From Eutrigla gurnardus (taxonomy: Eukaryota; Chordata; Actinopteri; Perciformes; Triglidae), in contig OY741279.1 in the NCBI GenBank assembly GCA_963514095.1, positions 10,094,822-10,158,821 on the forward strand: DNA of 64,000 bases. The letters are read 5' to 3'. Every line of letters begins with the position of its first letter. The first letter of the stretch is position 1. Made by a program: the position numbers and the translations under genes. Positions 50,612 to 59,631 of this stretch are shown in pieces. Below the pieces are notes generated by a model. The model was not told where the DNA came from. It saw nothing but the letters and a program-made list of their open reading frames with translations, and ran no database searches.

Positions 50612-50653
50612 TTACACGACAAGAAATGTGGAGCTGTCAAAGTCGCGTCCCAT
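50612..50653 (-). CDS. Upstream ORF in the foxo3 5' leader (13 codons)
   Basis: A short minus-strand frame, MGRDFDSSTFLVV then TAA, ending 42 nt before the foxo3 start codon. Its ATG context is weak at -3 (T) but has G at +4. If the transcript begins upstream of 50653 it could lower translation of the main frame. The transcript start is unknown, so inclusion in the mRNA is an inference. Confidence 0.4.
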   Translation of the reverse strand: MGRDFDSSTFLVV

Positions 50654-52150
50654 GAATGCGCGCTCCCGTCCTTTGTTGCTATTCCACAGCGGCGGCAGCA
50701 GCAGCGAAGTCAAACAGGGCCACGAGCAACTTAGTTATTCACGCCTGTTGAGGACATAAAGACAGAAAAACAAACCCAACACATTCGATTAGTCCAGTTA
50801 AAACAGCCGAGCAGGTAGAATACAGCGGCTGAGGTTGTGAGTTCAACTGTGTTGTCAATGAAGCAATAAACGACTTCTCAAAAATATAAATAAAAACGGA
50901 TTTAGATGATGTTAATCGCCTTGTCTCGATTACAAAACACGATTTGCTCATCAATGGGAGCTCTACACAAAATCGCGTCCTGGTGCAAGGCTGTGAATCC
51001 ACCCAGTGGAGAGCAACGGCTGAGGAGAAAGTGCTCAAACCTCACCATCTCTCTGGGAAATAGATCCGCTCTCAACACTTTAAATGAAATACCTTGCACG
51101 GCCAGTCACTGGAGCTCTGCGGTACCAAAAAATAATAATACTACAAAAAATAAAAAAACCCTCCGAAGACACTAGATCCCGGATTGTCCACTGCCACTTC
51201 CAGATGCCATCTTGACTCTTTTCCTCTTCCACTCCTCAAGTGCGCTCTGCGATATGAAGACAGATGGGATTGTATGCAGGGCAAGTCAGTGTCGATGTGG
51301 AATAAGACTGCCACCTCACTCTGGGTTACTACTGTATCTCGATTTGCTCTCCACACGGCGCTGCACGCACGCGCGCGCAGCTCACTTACACACACACACA
51401 CACACACACGCAGACACACGCGCACACACTTACGTACATACACAGACACTCGCATGCAAGTCGATCAAGGGCCAGCCCCCTGGATCCTGTGCATGGGATC
51501 GCCTTTTAAAGCTACAGTCCGACAGGACGGAGCGCGCAGACACGTCCAGACATGCTGGTGTGACCGACAGGCACAGAAATAGAGGAACACGGGAGAAGAA
51601 GAACCCATTAATGTTAGTAATGCATTAATGTCAGTAATACACAAGGACAGTGTGCTGCTGATATGGTTGGAGGACACATCTGGGTGTAACTGCACTGCCT
51701 GTGCTACAGGTTTCTACTTTGTGAGAATCCATTGAATTTTATAAAAAGAAAAACAAGAAGAAAGCTGTTTGTTTTCATTGTCAGCTAATTGATAAATAAT
51801 CAGAAAATAATTCACATGTCCACCAGAGTATCCACCAGAGTCCAAGTTAACATGAATACTAAAATATGTTTCATAATATAACGTTTGGGCCTATTTTTTC
51901 TTTGTAGTGTATGTATTTAGCATGTGTTATAATATCCAAAAAGAAGCCTTATATAATATGACAATATTATATATATATATATATATATATAATATGACAA
52001 TATATGCATATATATATAAATATTGTTGCTATCACTCTCTGGTTGCTTCATTTGTAATGGCTGATTGTGCCTTTAATCACAGTAGCAGGTTGTCATCCGC
52101 GTCTGTCACGGCGCCCAGACCGCGCCCCCTTTCTGGAGTCCGTTCCAGCA

Positions 52151-52158
52151 TGACGTCA
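52151..52158. promoter_or_regulatory. Perfect palindromic cAMP response element
   Basis: TGACGTCA, the full CREB/ATF consensus, in the CpG-rich patch 1.58 kb upstream of the foxo3 ATG. CREB control of foxo3 is inferred. Confidence 0.45.
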
Positions 52159-52253
52159 TCCCGTTTATTAGCCAGAGATGGAGGGGAGAGAGAGAGAGAG
52201 AGAGGGGAGAAATCCTAGATGGTTCTCCACCCTGTAAGTGATGCTCTGGACCT

Positions 52254-52300
52254 TCCCCCTCCCCTCCCCTCCCCTCCCCTCCCCTCCCCTCCCCTCCCCC
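52254..52300. repeat. (CCCCT)n pentanucleotide array
   Basis: About nine tandem CCCCT units; the foxo3-sense strand is (AGGGG)n. Such G-runs can bind Sp/KLF/MAZ-type zinc-finger proteins and can fold into a G-quadruplex. Confidence 0.85.
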
Positions 52301-52948
52301 CTCCTCTCCTCCTCCGGATCATAACAGCCTCGTCCACGTCCACTTCTTTGTTTGGAGGGCTGCCTGCCGCGCAAGGTGCGCGTCCAGCTGCGCGGGCACG
52401 CGGTTTCTGTGCAGGAATGCGCGTTCACAGCTGACCATAATAAGATATCACTATTAGATATATCACTGCATGGATGCATTGTATGGTACTTACATGCATA
52501 GTTTATTTTTGACATCACAATAATACAGGATTCATGTCAGGCATCATATTGTTGTTCTGGGCAATAATTACACGTCTTGTATTATAGTCTGTTCCCTGCT
52601 AAAACACTACACATATAAAAAATGTTGTTTTTTGTGGTGACAGTACTCACAGTCACCAGGCTGACACACATGCCAAAAGGTCAGACGTTATTGTTTGACC
52701 GTGTCCATTGACTTACATTTACCCAGACGGATTGATACAGCACACACACACACGCTCATTTACCGCAGCAGTCTGGAGTCTGTACTGTACAGGATTACAG
52801 GCAGATAGTCGGAGCACGTAGCGCATATTGTGTGATGTTTTTTTGTTCTTTTCACATCAAAGAGAATACCTGATGCAGCAGTTTGGCCCCTGCAGAGAAC
52901 TATAGAGTTAACTGTTCACTGGATGTACAGAGGAAGGTTAGGATGTCT

Positions 52949-53069
<121 letters not shown>

Positions 53070-53289
53070 AATACTGTAGGTTGCCAACTACATCAGACTG
53101 AGATTTTTTTATTTTTGTAAATGACTTTATATAATCTGAATAGAGTACATTCTTTGTGCGTTCAAAGATATCTTTAAATGTGTTTGATATTTTGGGATTA
53201 GTTATCATTTAGTAAAGTATTACATTTTTTTAACCCATTAAGTTCACCTACGAAGGTTGAACCGTTTTTTTTTTTTTTTTAAATCCTCT

Positions 53290-53610
53290 CATGACCAAGC
53301 CATGTATCTTACTTTTATTTTTATTGAACCTTTATTTAACCAAGAAGTCCCTTGAGATTGAAATCTCTTTTTTCGAGGGAGATCTGGCCAAGACCAGTTT
53401 GAATTGCTTTACATTTTTCCAGGGATACTAGCTTTGTCAAGGTTTGTAAAGTAGGAGAAGGCTCCCCGCTCAGTGAGGACTCTTGGAATGTGGTAGGAGA
53501 TCCGTCTGGTGGAACGAAGCTGAGTGTTGCTGTTGGTCTGTGTCCGGAGGTTATATAAGGAAGACGAGAGGAGACCCAGCATGGCCTTGTAGACGAGATG
53601 TGACAATGGA
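53290..53610 (-). mobile_element. 3' end of a non-LTR retrotransposon (LINE) fragment
   Basis: On the minus strand a degraded coding stretch containing STRRISYHIPRV is followed by a 3' tail: CTTGGCCAGATCTCCCTCG, then AAGAGATTTCAATCTC, then GGTTAAATAAAGGTTCAATA. This tail is very common at the 3' end of fish LINE copies. The family is not assigned. Confidence 0.55.
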
Positions 53611-55443
53611 GTCTTCTGCGTACATTTTTTTTTTTTTAAAGTCCCATGGCTCCTGCGTCTGTACGTGGGATTGCCTAAAGTACCTTTTTTTTGGTTGACC
53701 CCATTTCTTCAAGAGCACAGATTGTTGAGTGTATACGCATTTATTTTCTGAACCCTGTAGACTTTTAGATGGTTTTAAGGTCTTTGTAGAGACTAAAACC
53801 CTGACTTTCACTTTTTTCCATCTGGGTACAGCCATGCACCTGCACATTTAAAATAGCATGCTGATGTACATTTTTCCAGCTGTCCTGACAGAGTTCAACA
53901 CGTGCCGTCATGTGGAACATAAGAGTCAGGTTTGTCCCCTCGATACCCCGCTGCAGTATCTCTGGCATGTGACCAATTTATTCCGCACCAAGATAAATCA
54001 CCCTAGATGCCCCGCTGGAGTCGCCATAGTGTTGCACAAGGACACATTCGCACACAGCAAGCCAACACAGCCCACACAACCTGGTTTGTTTGATTTCTCC
54101 TTTACATGGGACACATTTCACCCAACACTTTAAATGTTGTTTTTATTCTATAACTTCAGATTTGAGCAACATAACATACTGGTATTGTCAAAACACTGTA
54201 TGTAAAAGCAGAAGGCATCGTATGTTGTATCTAATTTCATTCCGATTTTGACTGAAAGAGTCAAAAGGTAGAATGTTTCCCACGTTCCCTCCATCAACAT
54301 GGCGTACCAAGACTGTAGTCCAGAGAGAGGATAGAGACGGCGACCACCCCTCTAAGCCAGCGTGAATCATCCAATTAAGACAATCACAAAGCGCGGCGGC
54401 CATCTCTGTTTGGGTCTGATGTTTCCCCCAAACAGCATAATGCTCTGATTGGATTGGGGGCCTCGGCATAGGGCATGATCGATTTTTCTTTAAGTGAGAA
54501 TTATGGTGGGATAGACTTGGGGCCTTGCTCCCGACTCAAACGCTTTTTATTGATACACATGTCCATGCACACACCTGCACATACACAAAGTCATTTACTG
54601 TCCCTCAAATATAATGAGATCTTGTATATACTCTGGTGTTTTTGTACATTTGCTGCTTGGTCTTATACAACGCTCTTGGTTGCGATTGTGTAGGTGTTGC
54701 TCCCTGTTCTGACTATAGCTGTCAGGGCGGCTGGATCATGCTGGAGTGCTGCACTAGAATGACCTCATCCTTTGATGGACGCAATAACAAACCTCTTAGC
54801 GATTGGTTGCCCTCTGCTGCCACCTACAGGCACACAGGAAGAAGTTCGACAACCTCACAGACAGTATCTCTGCCCTTTAATTGTATAGATGAAAAACGAG
54901 GAAGGCTTTTATAGTTTGTCTACCAAAAATGATTATACTCGTTACCCTTTAAATGATGTTATAGTGTGTTGTGGTCATTTTCATATCAATTAGGGATGAC
55001 AATCATAAAAACAGAACATGCCTTTACTTATTCAAATTTTGCAATATGAAATACTTTTTAAATGACTGACTCCAGTATTTGTTTTTTCCCATGCCACAGA
55101 ATAAAAGTAGAAGATGCTCCTCAGATGCAAAGATAATCCATTACATTTAATGTGCAAAGAAACAAATGTGAACATTTGTCCAGATATTTTCACCTTTAAA
55201 CAAAAAAGTCCGGAAGGGACCCTTTTTTTTTGTGTCGATGTGCATTTTTTTTTGTCAGTGTGCAGTTTTTAAAATCACACTTGACTGCTGATTTGATTGA
55301 CTCTTATCTACACACCTGCATGCTACAACTTCTTGAAAAGTCTGGATTCAAAAGTGAAATCCCCCATCACAATTGTTGGAATACGTGGACTAATAATGCA
55401 TACATAATATTTTTAATTCATACCAGGTTTTATACAGTTGAGG
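53611..55443. other. Intergenic spacer between foxo3 and afg1l
   Basis: No gene seen. Holds the CTCF-like word at 54817 and AT-rich unique sequence; the CTCF word at 55515 lies just outside, in the afg1l 3'-UTR. Confidence 0.55.
54817..54830 (-). promoter_or_regulatory. Near-consensus CTCF core motif
   Basis: The minus strand reads CCTGTAGGTGGCAG, one mismatch (third base) from the CTCF core, 0.7 kb from the plus-strand motif. Confidence 0.35.
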
Positions 55444-55874
55444 TTTAATGCAAAACTGCACACAGAGACAAAAACAGGAACAGCTTGAGAATATTTAACC
55501 CATGTCACATTTGCCCACTAGAGGGCGGTGGCCAACTACTTTGGCGGACGCCTCCTTCCCCTCTGAAGTAAGCCCTGTGTGCTTTTTGTGGTAGACACAT
55601 TTTGGAGAGTTTTCCATATTCTTTCAAATTAATAATCCACAAGGGGGAGAGAGCACACCTCTCAGAAGAGGACCAAACAGTTAAAAGGTATAACACACAT
55701 GCATAAGATGACAGGAAGTCAGATCTAGTTTTGTCATATATATTTACTAGTGATATCAGGTCCTTGTTGAATATATTGCCGTTTTTCCTATTTCTGCTAA
55801 ATGGTCTCTTGTGTAGTGTGAGTATTTAGTGAGGTACTGTGTTGTCTTGAGGTATACATGACTATAAGTGGATG
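55444..55874 (-). other. afg1l: afg1l 3'-UTR (end approximate)
   Basis: Sequence after the afg1l stop. There is no AATAAA close by; an ATTAAA lies at 55444-55449 on the minus strand, with further ATTAAA words near 55398 and 55147, so the end is uncertain. A consensus CTCF word lies at 55515-55528. Confidence 0.4.
55515..55528 (+). promoter_or_regulatory. Consensus CTCF core motif
   Basis: CCACTAGAGGGCGG matches every position of the CTCF core CCASYAGRKGGCRS. It lies in the afg1l 3' end, between afg1l and foxo3. Binding is inferred. Confidence 0.55.
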
Positions 55875-56015
55875 TTACATGTGTTTCTTGCTGCGACTGC
55901 GGTCTCCCTTCGCCCAATACGACTCAGTTTGCATCTCAGTCAGTCTGGACACGGTCCTCTGGAAGGCAAAGATCTCCTCCTCGGCTGTGAACAGAGTCAG
56001 CTGCTCCGCTGCCTT
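55875..56015 (-). CDS. afg1l: AFG1-like ATPase, last coding exon
   Basis: Final 46 residues and TAA. The acceptor CTCTCTTCAG|AAG has an upstream TCTAAC branch-like site. The motif TAEEEIFAFQRTVSRLTEMQ is nearly identical to the human C-terminus (GEEEIFAFQRTISRLTEMQTE.YW..GDR), followed by a basic tail. An open frame continues upstream of the acceptor, but that part has no homology and is intron. The six exons together give 214 residues in one frame. Confidence 0.95.
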   Translation of the reverse strand, partial: KAAEQLTLFTAEEEIFAFQRTVSRLTEMQTESYWAKGDRSRSKKHM

Positions 56016-56169
56016 CTGAAGAGAGGAGCCAACCAACACCAGGTTAGAGGGGGACATTTGTGTTAGAGAAACAGGATTAAAGCCGGTGAAGGTTGCCAGT
56101 TTGATTCCAGGATCAATCTGTTTTGTAGCCCCATCTTAGCTGATTAGCAGACAACTTCTATAACCTTAC

Positions 56170-56277
56170 CCCGCTAAGTCCTAGGTCATCCAGCAGTTGT
56201 CTGTCCCTCTCATTGTCCCCTCCAGTGTGGACAAACAGCTGGTCCAAAGGAGAAGCTGCCAGTAGTACCACTCTCAC
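56170..56277 (-). CDS. afg1l: AFG1-like ATPase, penultimate coding exon
   Basis: 108-nt phase-0 exon with acceptor CTGTCTCAG|GTG and donor GGG|GTAAGG. It encodes 36 residues, VRVVLLAASPLDQLF followed by a variable linker and RQLLDDLGLSG. It aligns with human VRII..A.TPISSLF and the MDDLGLS motif. The flanking introns are short (154 and 278 bp). Confidence 0.93.
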
Positions 56278-56555
56278 CTGAGACAGAGAGGGAATAAAAG
56301 AGACACAGGAATGTCCAGTTTATTCATAGAGGTTATGAGGAGATGGTGGATCACAGTGCTGTTAAAGATGGTGATGGGGGGCAGTGTAGGGGGGGTGGCT
56401 CCCCCTTAAGTCCACTTTCATCTCCACAGTTTTATGTAAGCTCCAGGTTATCCGAGCTGTTCAACCTCCCATCGGATCATCAGCCAGCGCTGATGAAATC
56501 ACATCCAGCACCTGGATCATTAGCCCATTTGAATTAGGTCAAATAGATGGAGCAC

Positions 56556-56696
56556 CTTGTTGTCGTAGAAGTTGTCTACGAGGGTGGTGAAGCGTCTCGC
56601 CTGATCCTTCAGGCTCAGTGTCATCATGGGAACGTGGCGAATGAATACGGTGTCAAAGAGCCGCGCCATTTCCAGGTAGTCGGTGGCACCCAGAGG
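56556..56696 (-). CDS. afg1l: AFG1-like ATPase, internal exon (PLGATDYLEMARLFDTVF)
   Basis: 141-nt phase-0 exon with acceptor TTTTCCAG|CCT and donor AAG|GTGCTC. It encodes 47 residues: PLGATDYLEMARLFDTVFIR, then a variable stretch, then RRFTTLVDNFYDNK. The last motif, R(R)F(I/T)TL(I/V)D.FYD, is a hallmark of AFG1-family ATPases near the sensor-2 region. The donor GTGCTC is weaker than the others in this gene. Confidence 0.94.
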
Positions 56697-57012
56697 CTGG
56701 AAAACAAATACGCAGGTTACTCTAAATTATAGCTGCACGTCGCAATGCAGATAGTAAATCGTTTCTCACACACACAGGCACACACACACACACACACACA
56801 CTTTATGAATGTCTGTGGCATAAAAAAACAGCAACTGAGCGATGGGGAAAAGGCTCAGGCTGATGTTCAGTCCTCGTCCTTGGTTCTTTGCCATTCAGCA
56901 TGATTGCTCTCAAAATTAATGTGCTAACATGCAGTATACAGTCAGACGGAAGAAGAAGCCTTGAAGCTCAGATGCCTGCCGAAGCTCACCCCTGTCCATC
57001 AGGCTTGAGACT

Positions 57013-57013
57013 T

Positions 57014-57050
<37 letters not shown>
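57013..57050. repeat. (CA)n microsatellite in afg1l intron
   Basis: About 37 bp of CA; the afg1l-sense strand is (TG)n. Confidence 0.95.
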
Positions 57051-57051
<1 letters not shown>

Positions 57052-57515
57052 TTGCTGCACCACACTGCTTTATTCGAGGCACAACAGGCTCAACTATTCA
57101 CTAAATTGTCAATAGACTGCTTTTTGACATTGAGCAGAAAATAGGACTGCGATTGAGGGAAGGTGATTCAGTTTGAGAGCAAAGGCTTGGACAATAAGTA
57201 CACACAGGAAGAAACAGCATAATAAAGAGGCAAGAGAAGTGCTTTGAATTTGATTAGTTGTGAGTGGATTTTGTGTATAATTATCAACTGTGTGTGTGTG
57301 TGTGTGTTTGTGAGTCAATTCTGTGCTCGGTTGCTGCATTGTAACTATATTTTTGCCGATGAGTCGTTTTTGCGGTCTTTTTCTTTTAATGTTCTTCGTA
57401 AACATTTTCATATATGTGTGTGTGAATATGAATATGTGTTATTGTGTAGCTCTTGAAACCATTGTTTTACAATAAGAGAATAATACGACAAAACAAACCA
57501 GGATAAAAGACTCAC

Positions 57516-57616
57516 TCTGCCGCACAGCTCATCAAAAGTACAGTCGGCGATGGAGCCACAGGTCTTTTCCAGAGTCACATCTCTGCCCAGAACTGTGAGC
57601 AACCGAGGGCCGGTAA
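57516..57616 (-). CDS. afg1l: AFG1-like ATPase, internal exon (TGPRLLTVLGRDVTLEK)
   Basis: 101-nt exon with acceptor CCATAG|TT and donor AGA|GTGAGT. It encodes TGPRLLTVLGRDVTLEK and then TCGSIADCTFDELCGR, matching the human GR.L.L.KACGTVADCTFEELCER block of the AFG1 C-terminal region. Joining to the previous exon gives a Val codon and keeps the frame open. Confidence 0.93.
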
Positions 57617-58293
57617 CTATGGAAACACACACCAAAAAACATAACTGGTCCTCATATCATGCAGTTTTTCATCATCACATTTACAGTTGAACCATTACAT
57701 TAAAATACATCTAGGAAGAAATTAAAGTTACAGTTAACTTTCATAGCGGATTTCTTTACAGCCTGTCCACAAATATTGTTAAAATACATAGTTTTTAGAT
57801 ATTATTACAGGAAAGAACGCAGGACAGCCAATATCTAAACTACAAATACATCTGTAATTTTAACTGTGAATCTGCCGACACAAAACAACAAAACCTGATC
57901 CAACATTTTAAAACCTTTAACACTGAATTTAAAGGGACAGTTCACTCCAAACTTTAGTGCTTTTTATTGATGTGTGGGGTGAATTGGGCAGTGTTGGATG
58001 ATTTCTGTACAATATAATACCTGTTATATACTGTTGCTGTAAATACTCGATAAAGCACCAAATTTGTGACTGAGAAGTCCCCAGCAAATGCCCTTTATAC
58101 TTTTTTTTATATTGACAGCATGACATTTTAACATGGGAAAACGTGTTGAACAAAATCTTATGATAGTGGATGAATACGCTGTTGCACAAATACATTTTAT
58201 TGACCGGTTGCTTGTGTTTCAAAACCGTAAAAAACGTACTTTATATTACGACCAATCTCCTCAAAAGTTAGTGTTTTCCTTGAACTTCCTTAC

Positions 58294-58364
58294 CACTCTT
58301 TTGACTTAAGGCCAGCTCCTCAAACAGCGCATCCAAGGAGGCCTCCGCACCAGGCTCCCCTGTG
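58294..58364 (-). CDS. afg1l: AFG1-like ATPase, internal exon (TGEPGAEASLDALFEEL)
   Basis: 71-nt exon with acceptor ACTTCAG|C and donor G|GTAAGG. It completes the split Leu codon of the previous exon and leaves one base for the next. The peptide corresponds to the human segment after KLYYLT, with the LDALFEELA helix aligning to MDKLFDELA. The acceptor has almost no pyrimidine tract: a TG-rich array ends 7 nt before the exon. Confidence 0.9.
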
Positions 58365-58371
58365 CTGAAGT

Positions 58372-58424
58372 CACACACACGCACACACACACACACGCAC
58401 ACGCACACGCACACGCACACACAC
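58372..58424. repeat. (CA)n microsatellite with GC steps
   Basis: 53 bp of CA dinucleotides with several CG interruptions; the afg1l-sense strand is (TG)n. It ends 7 nt before the acceptor-side exon. Confidence 0.95.
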
Positions 58425-58968
58425 GACAAAAAAGGATATGAAATGAATAATGCTGAAGTGGCCACATCAAACGATGCACAGGAGGGGGGTGGGGGTTAGC
58501 TTTCCACTCCATCAGTAAAAAACAGGCTCTAAACATGAGCATTAGCCCGTGAATGCACGTCAAAAGGAGATTGTGAAACATGTGTGTTTGTGTCTGTGTG
58601 TGCTTGCGTTTTAACTCCAGGTAAAAGTGTGTGTGATGTGCTCTATTTACATACACTGAAAAGACGAAAGCACTTGAGAGCTCCCAATACAGTGGCTATG
58701 AGCAACAGCAGTGTCATTCATACCTTGTTTGTCAGTGTGTGTGTTCCCAACAGTGTATATGAAATGACAAAAATAGAAAACTAGCTTTTAAAACTCTTCC
58801 ATTTTCTCATATTCTATCGATTCTTTCATTCTTTTCATGGATCTTTCAAGGTAATGTAAGTCTTTATAAATCTCCCCGTCTATTTCTCCCCATTTATCCA
58901 TCTGTTTGCCTTCTCTTTCTGTCCTTTAAAAAAAAAAAAATCAATCTCGATGATGAGCACATACATTT

Positions 58969-58970
<2 letters not shown>

Positions 58971-59025
<55 letters not shown>
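58971..59025. repeat. (TG)n microsatellite
   Basis: 55 bp of uninterrupted TG; the afg1l-sense strand is (CA)n beginning 8 nt after the 5' splice site. Confidence 0.95.
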
Positions 59026-59027
<2 letters not shown>

Positions 59028-59032
59028 CTTAC

Positions 59033-59115
59033 AGATAGTAGAGTTTCCCTGCTGCTGTGTGGTCCAGCTTCCTGTAGTCAATCCCAGAGTCCAGGCAGAT
59101 GGTGTGGCAGTACTC
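59033..59115 (-). CDS. afg1l: AFG1-like ATPase, internal exon (EYCHTI...KLYY)
   Basis: First afg1l exon inside the window in transcript order. AFG1L (LACE1) is a mitochondrial AAA+ ATPase linked to protein quality control and respiratory-complex turnover. The 83-nt exon runs from CAG|GAG to CT|GTAAG and encodes 27 residues plus two bases of the next codon. EYC.T..LDSGIDYRK...AAGKLYY matches the human protein as I recall it. It follows an intron of at least 4.9 kb that leaves the window; the Walker A and B exons are not in view. Its donor is followed 8 nt later by a long CA array. Confidence 0.93.
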
Positions 59116-59446
59116 CTGCACAAACATAAAATACAGATACACAACATACAGTAGGATGAATGAAAAGTTGATAAAATATTGAAAGTAGGCCAGTCCATGG
59201 TTGCTGGAAGGAAAAACATATTTTTCTAAATTCTGTATTTTTAATGTGGTGGTAAATCGGAATATTTTAATTATAACTTAATAACTCAAACACATCTAAA
59301 TAACATGTTTTCTGCAGGGACTATTTTCAGCTGCGGATGTATATTGCTAGTGAGTATCTAGTAGCAGGACGGTGTTTGTTTGACTCAGATAAACTACAGT
59401 GGGAGTGTGTTACTAATGAAAGGACGTGTCACCCATCAGTGTGGCT

Positions 59447-59461
59447 CATTGGTGTGTTTTT
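59447..59461. repeat. SINE target-site duplication, left copy
   Basis: 15-bp copy identical to 59617-59631. Confidence 0.9.
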
Positions 59462-59616
59462 GCCTTTTATTGAGAAAGAGAGAGGGTGAAAAGGGGAGAG
59501 AGAGATGGGGATGACATTGTAGAAATGGCCACCGGTTGGTTTCGAACCCGATGCGGTGAGGACTTGTCCTCGGTACGTGGGGCGCCAACTCTACCACTGA
59601 GCTATCCTGGTGCCCC
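59462..59616 (-). mobile_element. tRNA-derived SINE with intact target-site duplication
   Basis: 155-bp element on the minus strand. It starts with a tRNA-like head: A box TAGCTCAGTGGTA (plus 59592-59604) and B box GGGTTCGAAACC (plus 59538-59549). A CT-rich body and an AATAAAAGGC tail follow. It is flanked by a perfect 15-bp direct repeat, CATTGGTGTGTTTTT, at 59447-59461 and 59617-59631. The head, the CT-rich body and the AATAAA-type tail are typical of fish tRNA-SINEs mobilised by a LINE. It is not a functional tRNA gene: there is no cloverleaf 3' half. Confidence 0.9.
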
Positions 59617-59631
59617 CATTGGTGTGTTTTT
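59617..59631. repeat. SINE target-site duplication, right copy
   Basis: 15-bp copy identical to 59447-59461. Confidence 0.9.

Larger units (their letters stand above)
51190..52430 (-). promoter_or_regulatory. foxo3: CpG-rich candidate promoter region of foxo3
   Basis: Two GC/CpG-rich patches (about 51350-51560 and 52095-52430) separated by an AT-rich stretch with (TA)n at about 51967-51990. The distal patch holds a CRE, a Sp1-like CGCGCCCCC and a 47-bp CCCCT array. This is the only such region upstream of exon 1 before the neighbouring gene. The start site cannot be fixed from sequence; initiation nearer 50.7 kb is equally possible. Confidence 0.45.
58365..59032 (-). other. afg1l: afg1l intron bracketed by complementary CA and TG arrays
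   Basis: 668-nt intron. In the transcript it reads GUAAGAA and then a roughly 55-nt CA run; it ends with a roughly 53-nt UG run (with CG steps) followed by ACUUCAG. The arms are complementary and start within 8 nt of both exon borders. Teleost introns with (AC)m at the 5' end and (GT)n at the 3' end have been reported to splice through RNA pairing with reduced need for U2AF2. Confidence 0.8.

Noticed and set aside
50169..50759. 196-codon plus-strand frame over foxo3 exon 1
   Set aside because: Shadow of the GC-rich first exon; serine/glycine-rich composition follows from the antisense of FOXO3 codons.
59462..59616. Possible tRNA gene
   Set aside because: Only the A and B boxes are tRNA-like; the acceptor stem is not closed, and the body, tail and flanking duplication show a SINE.
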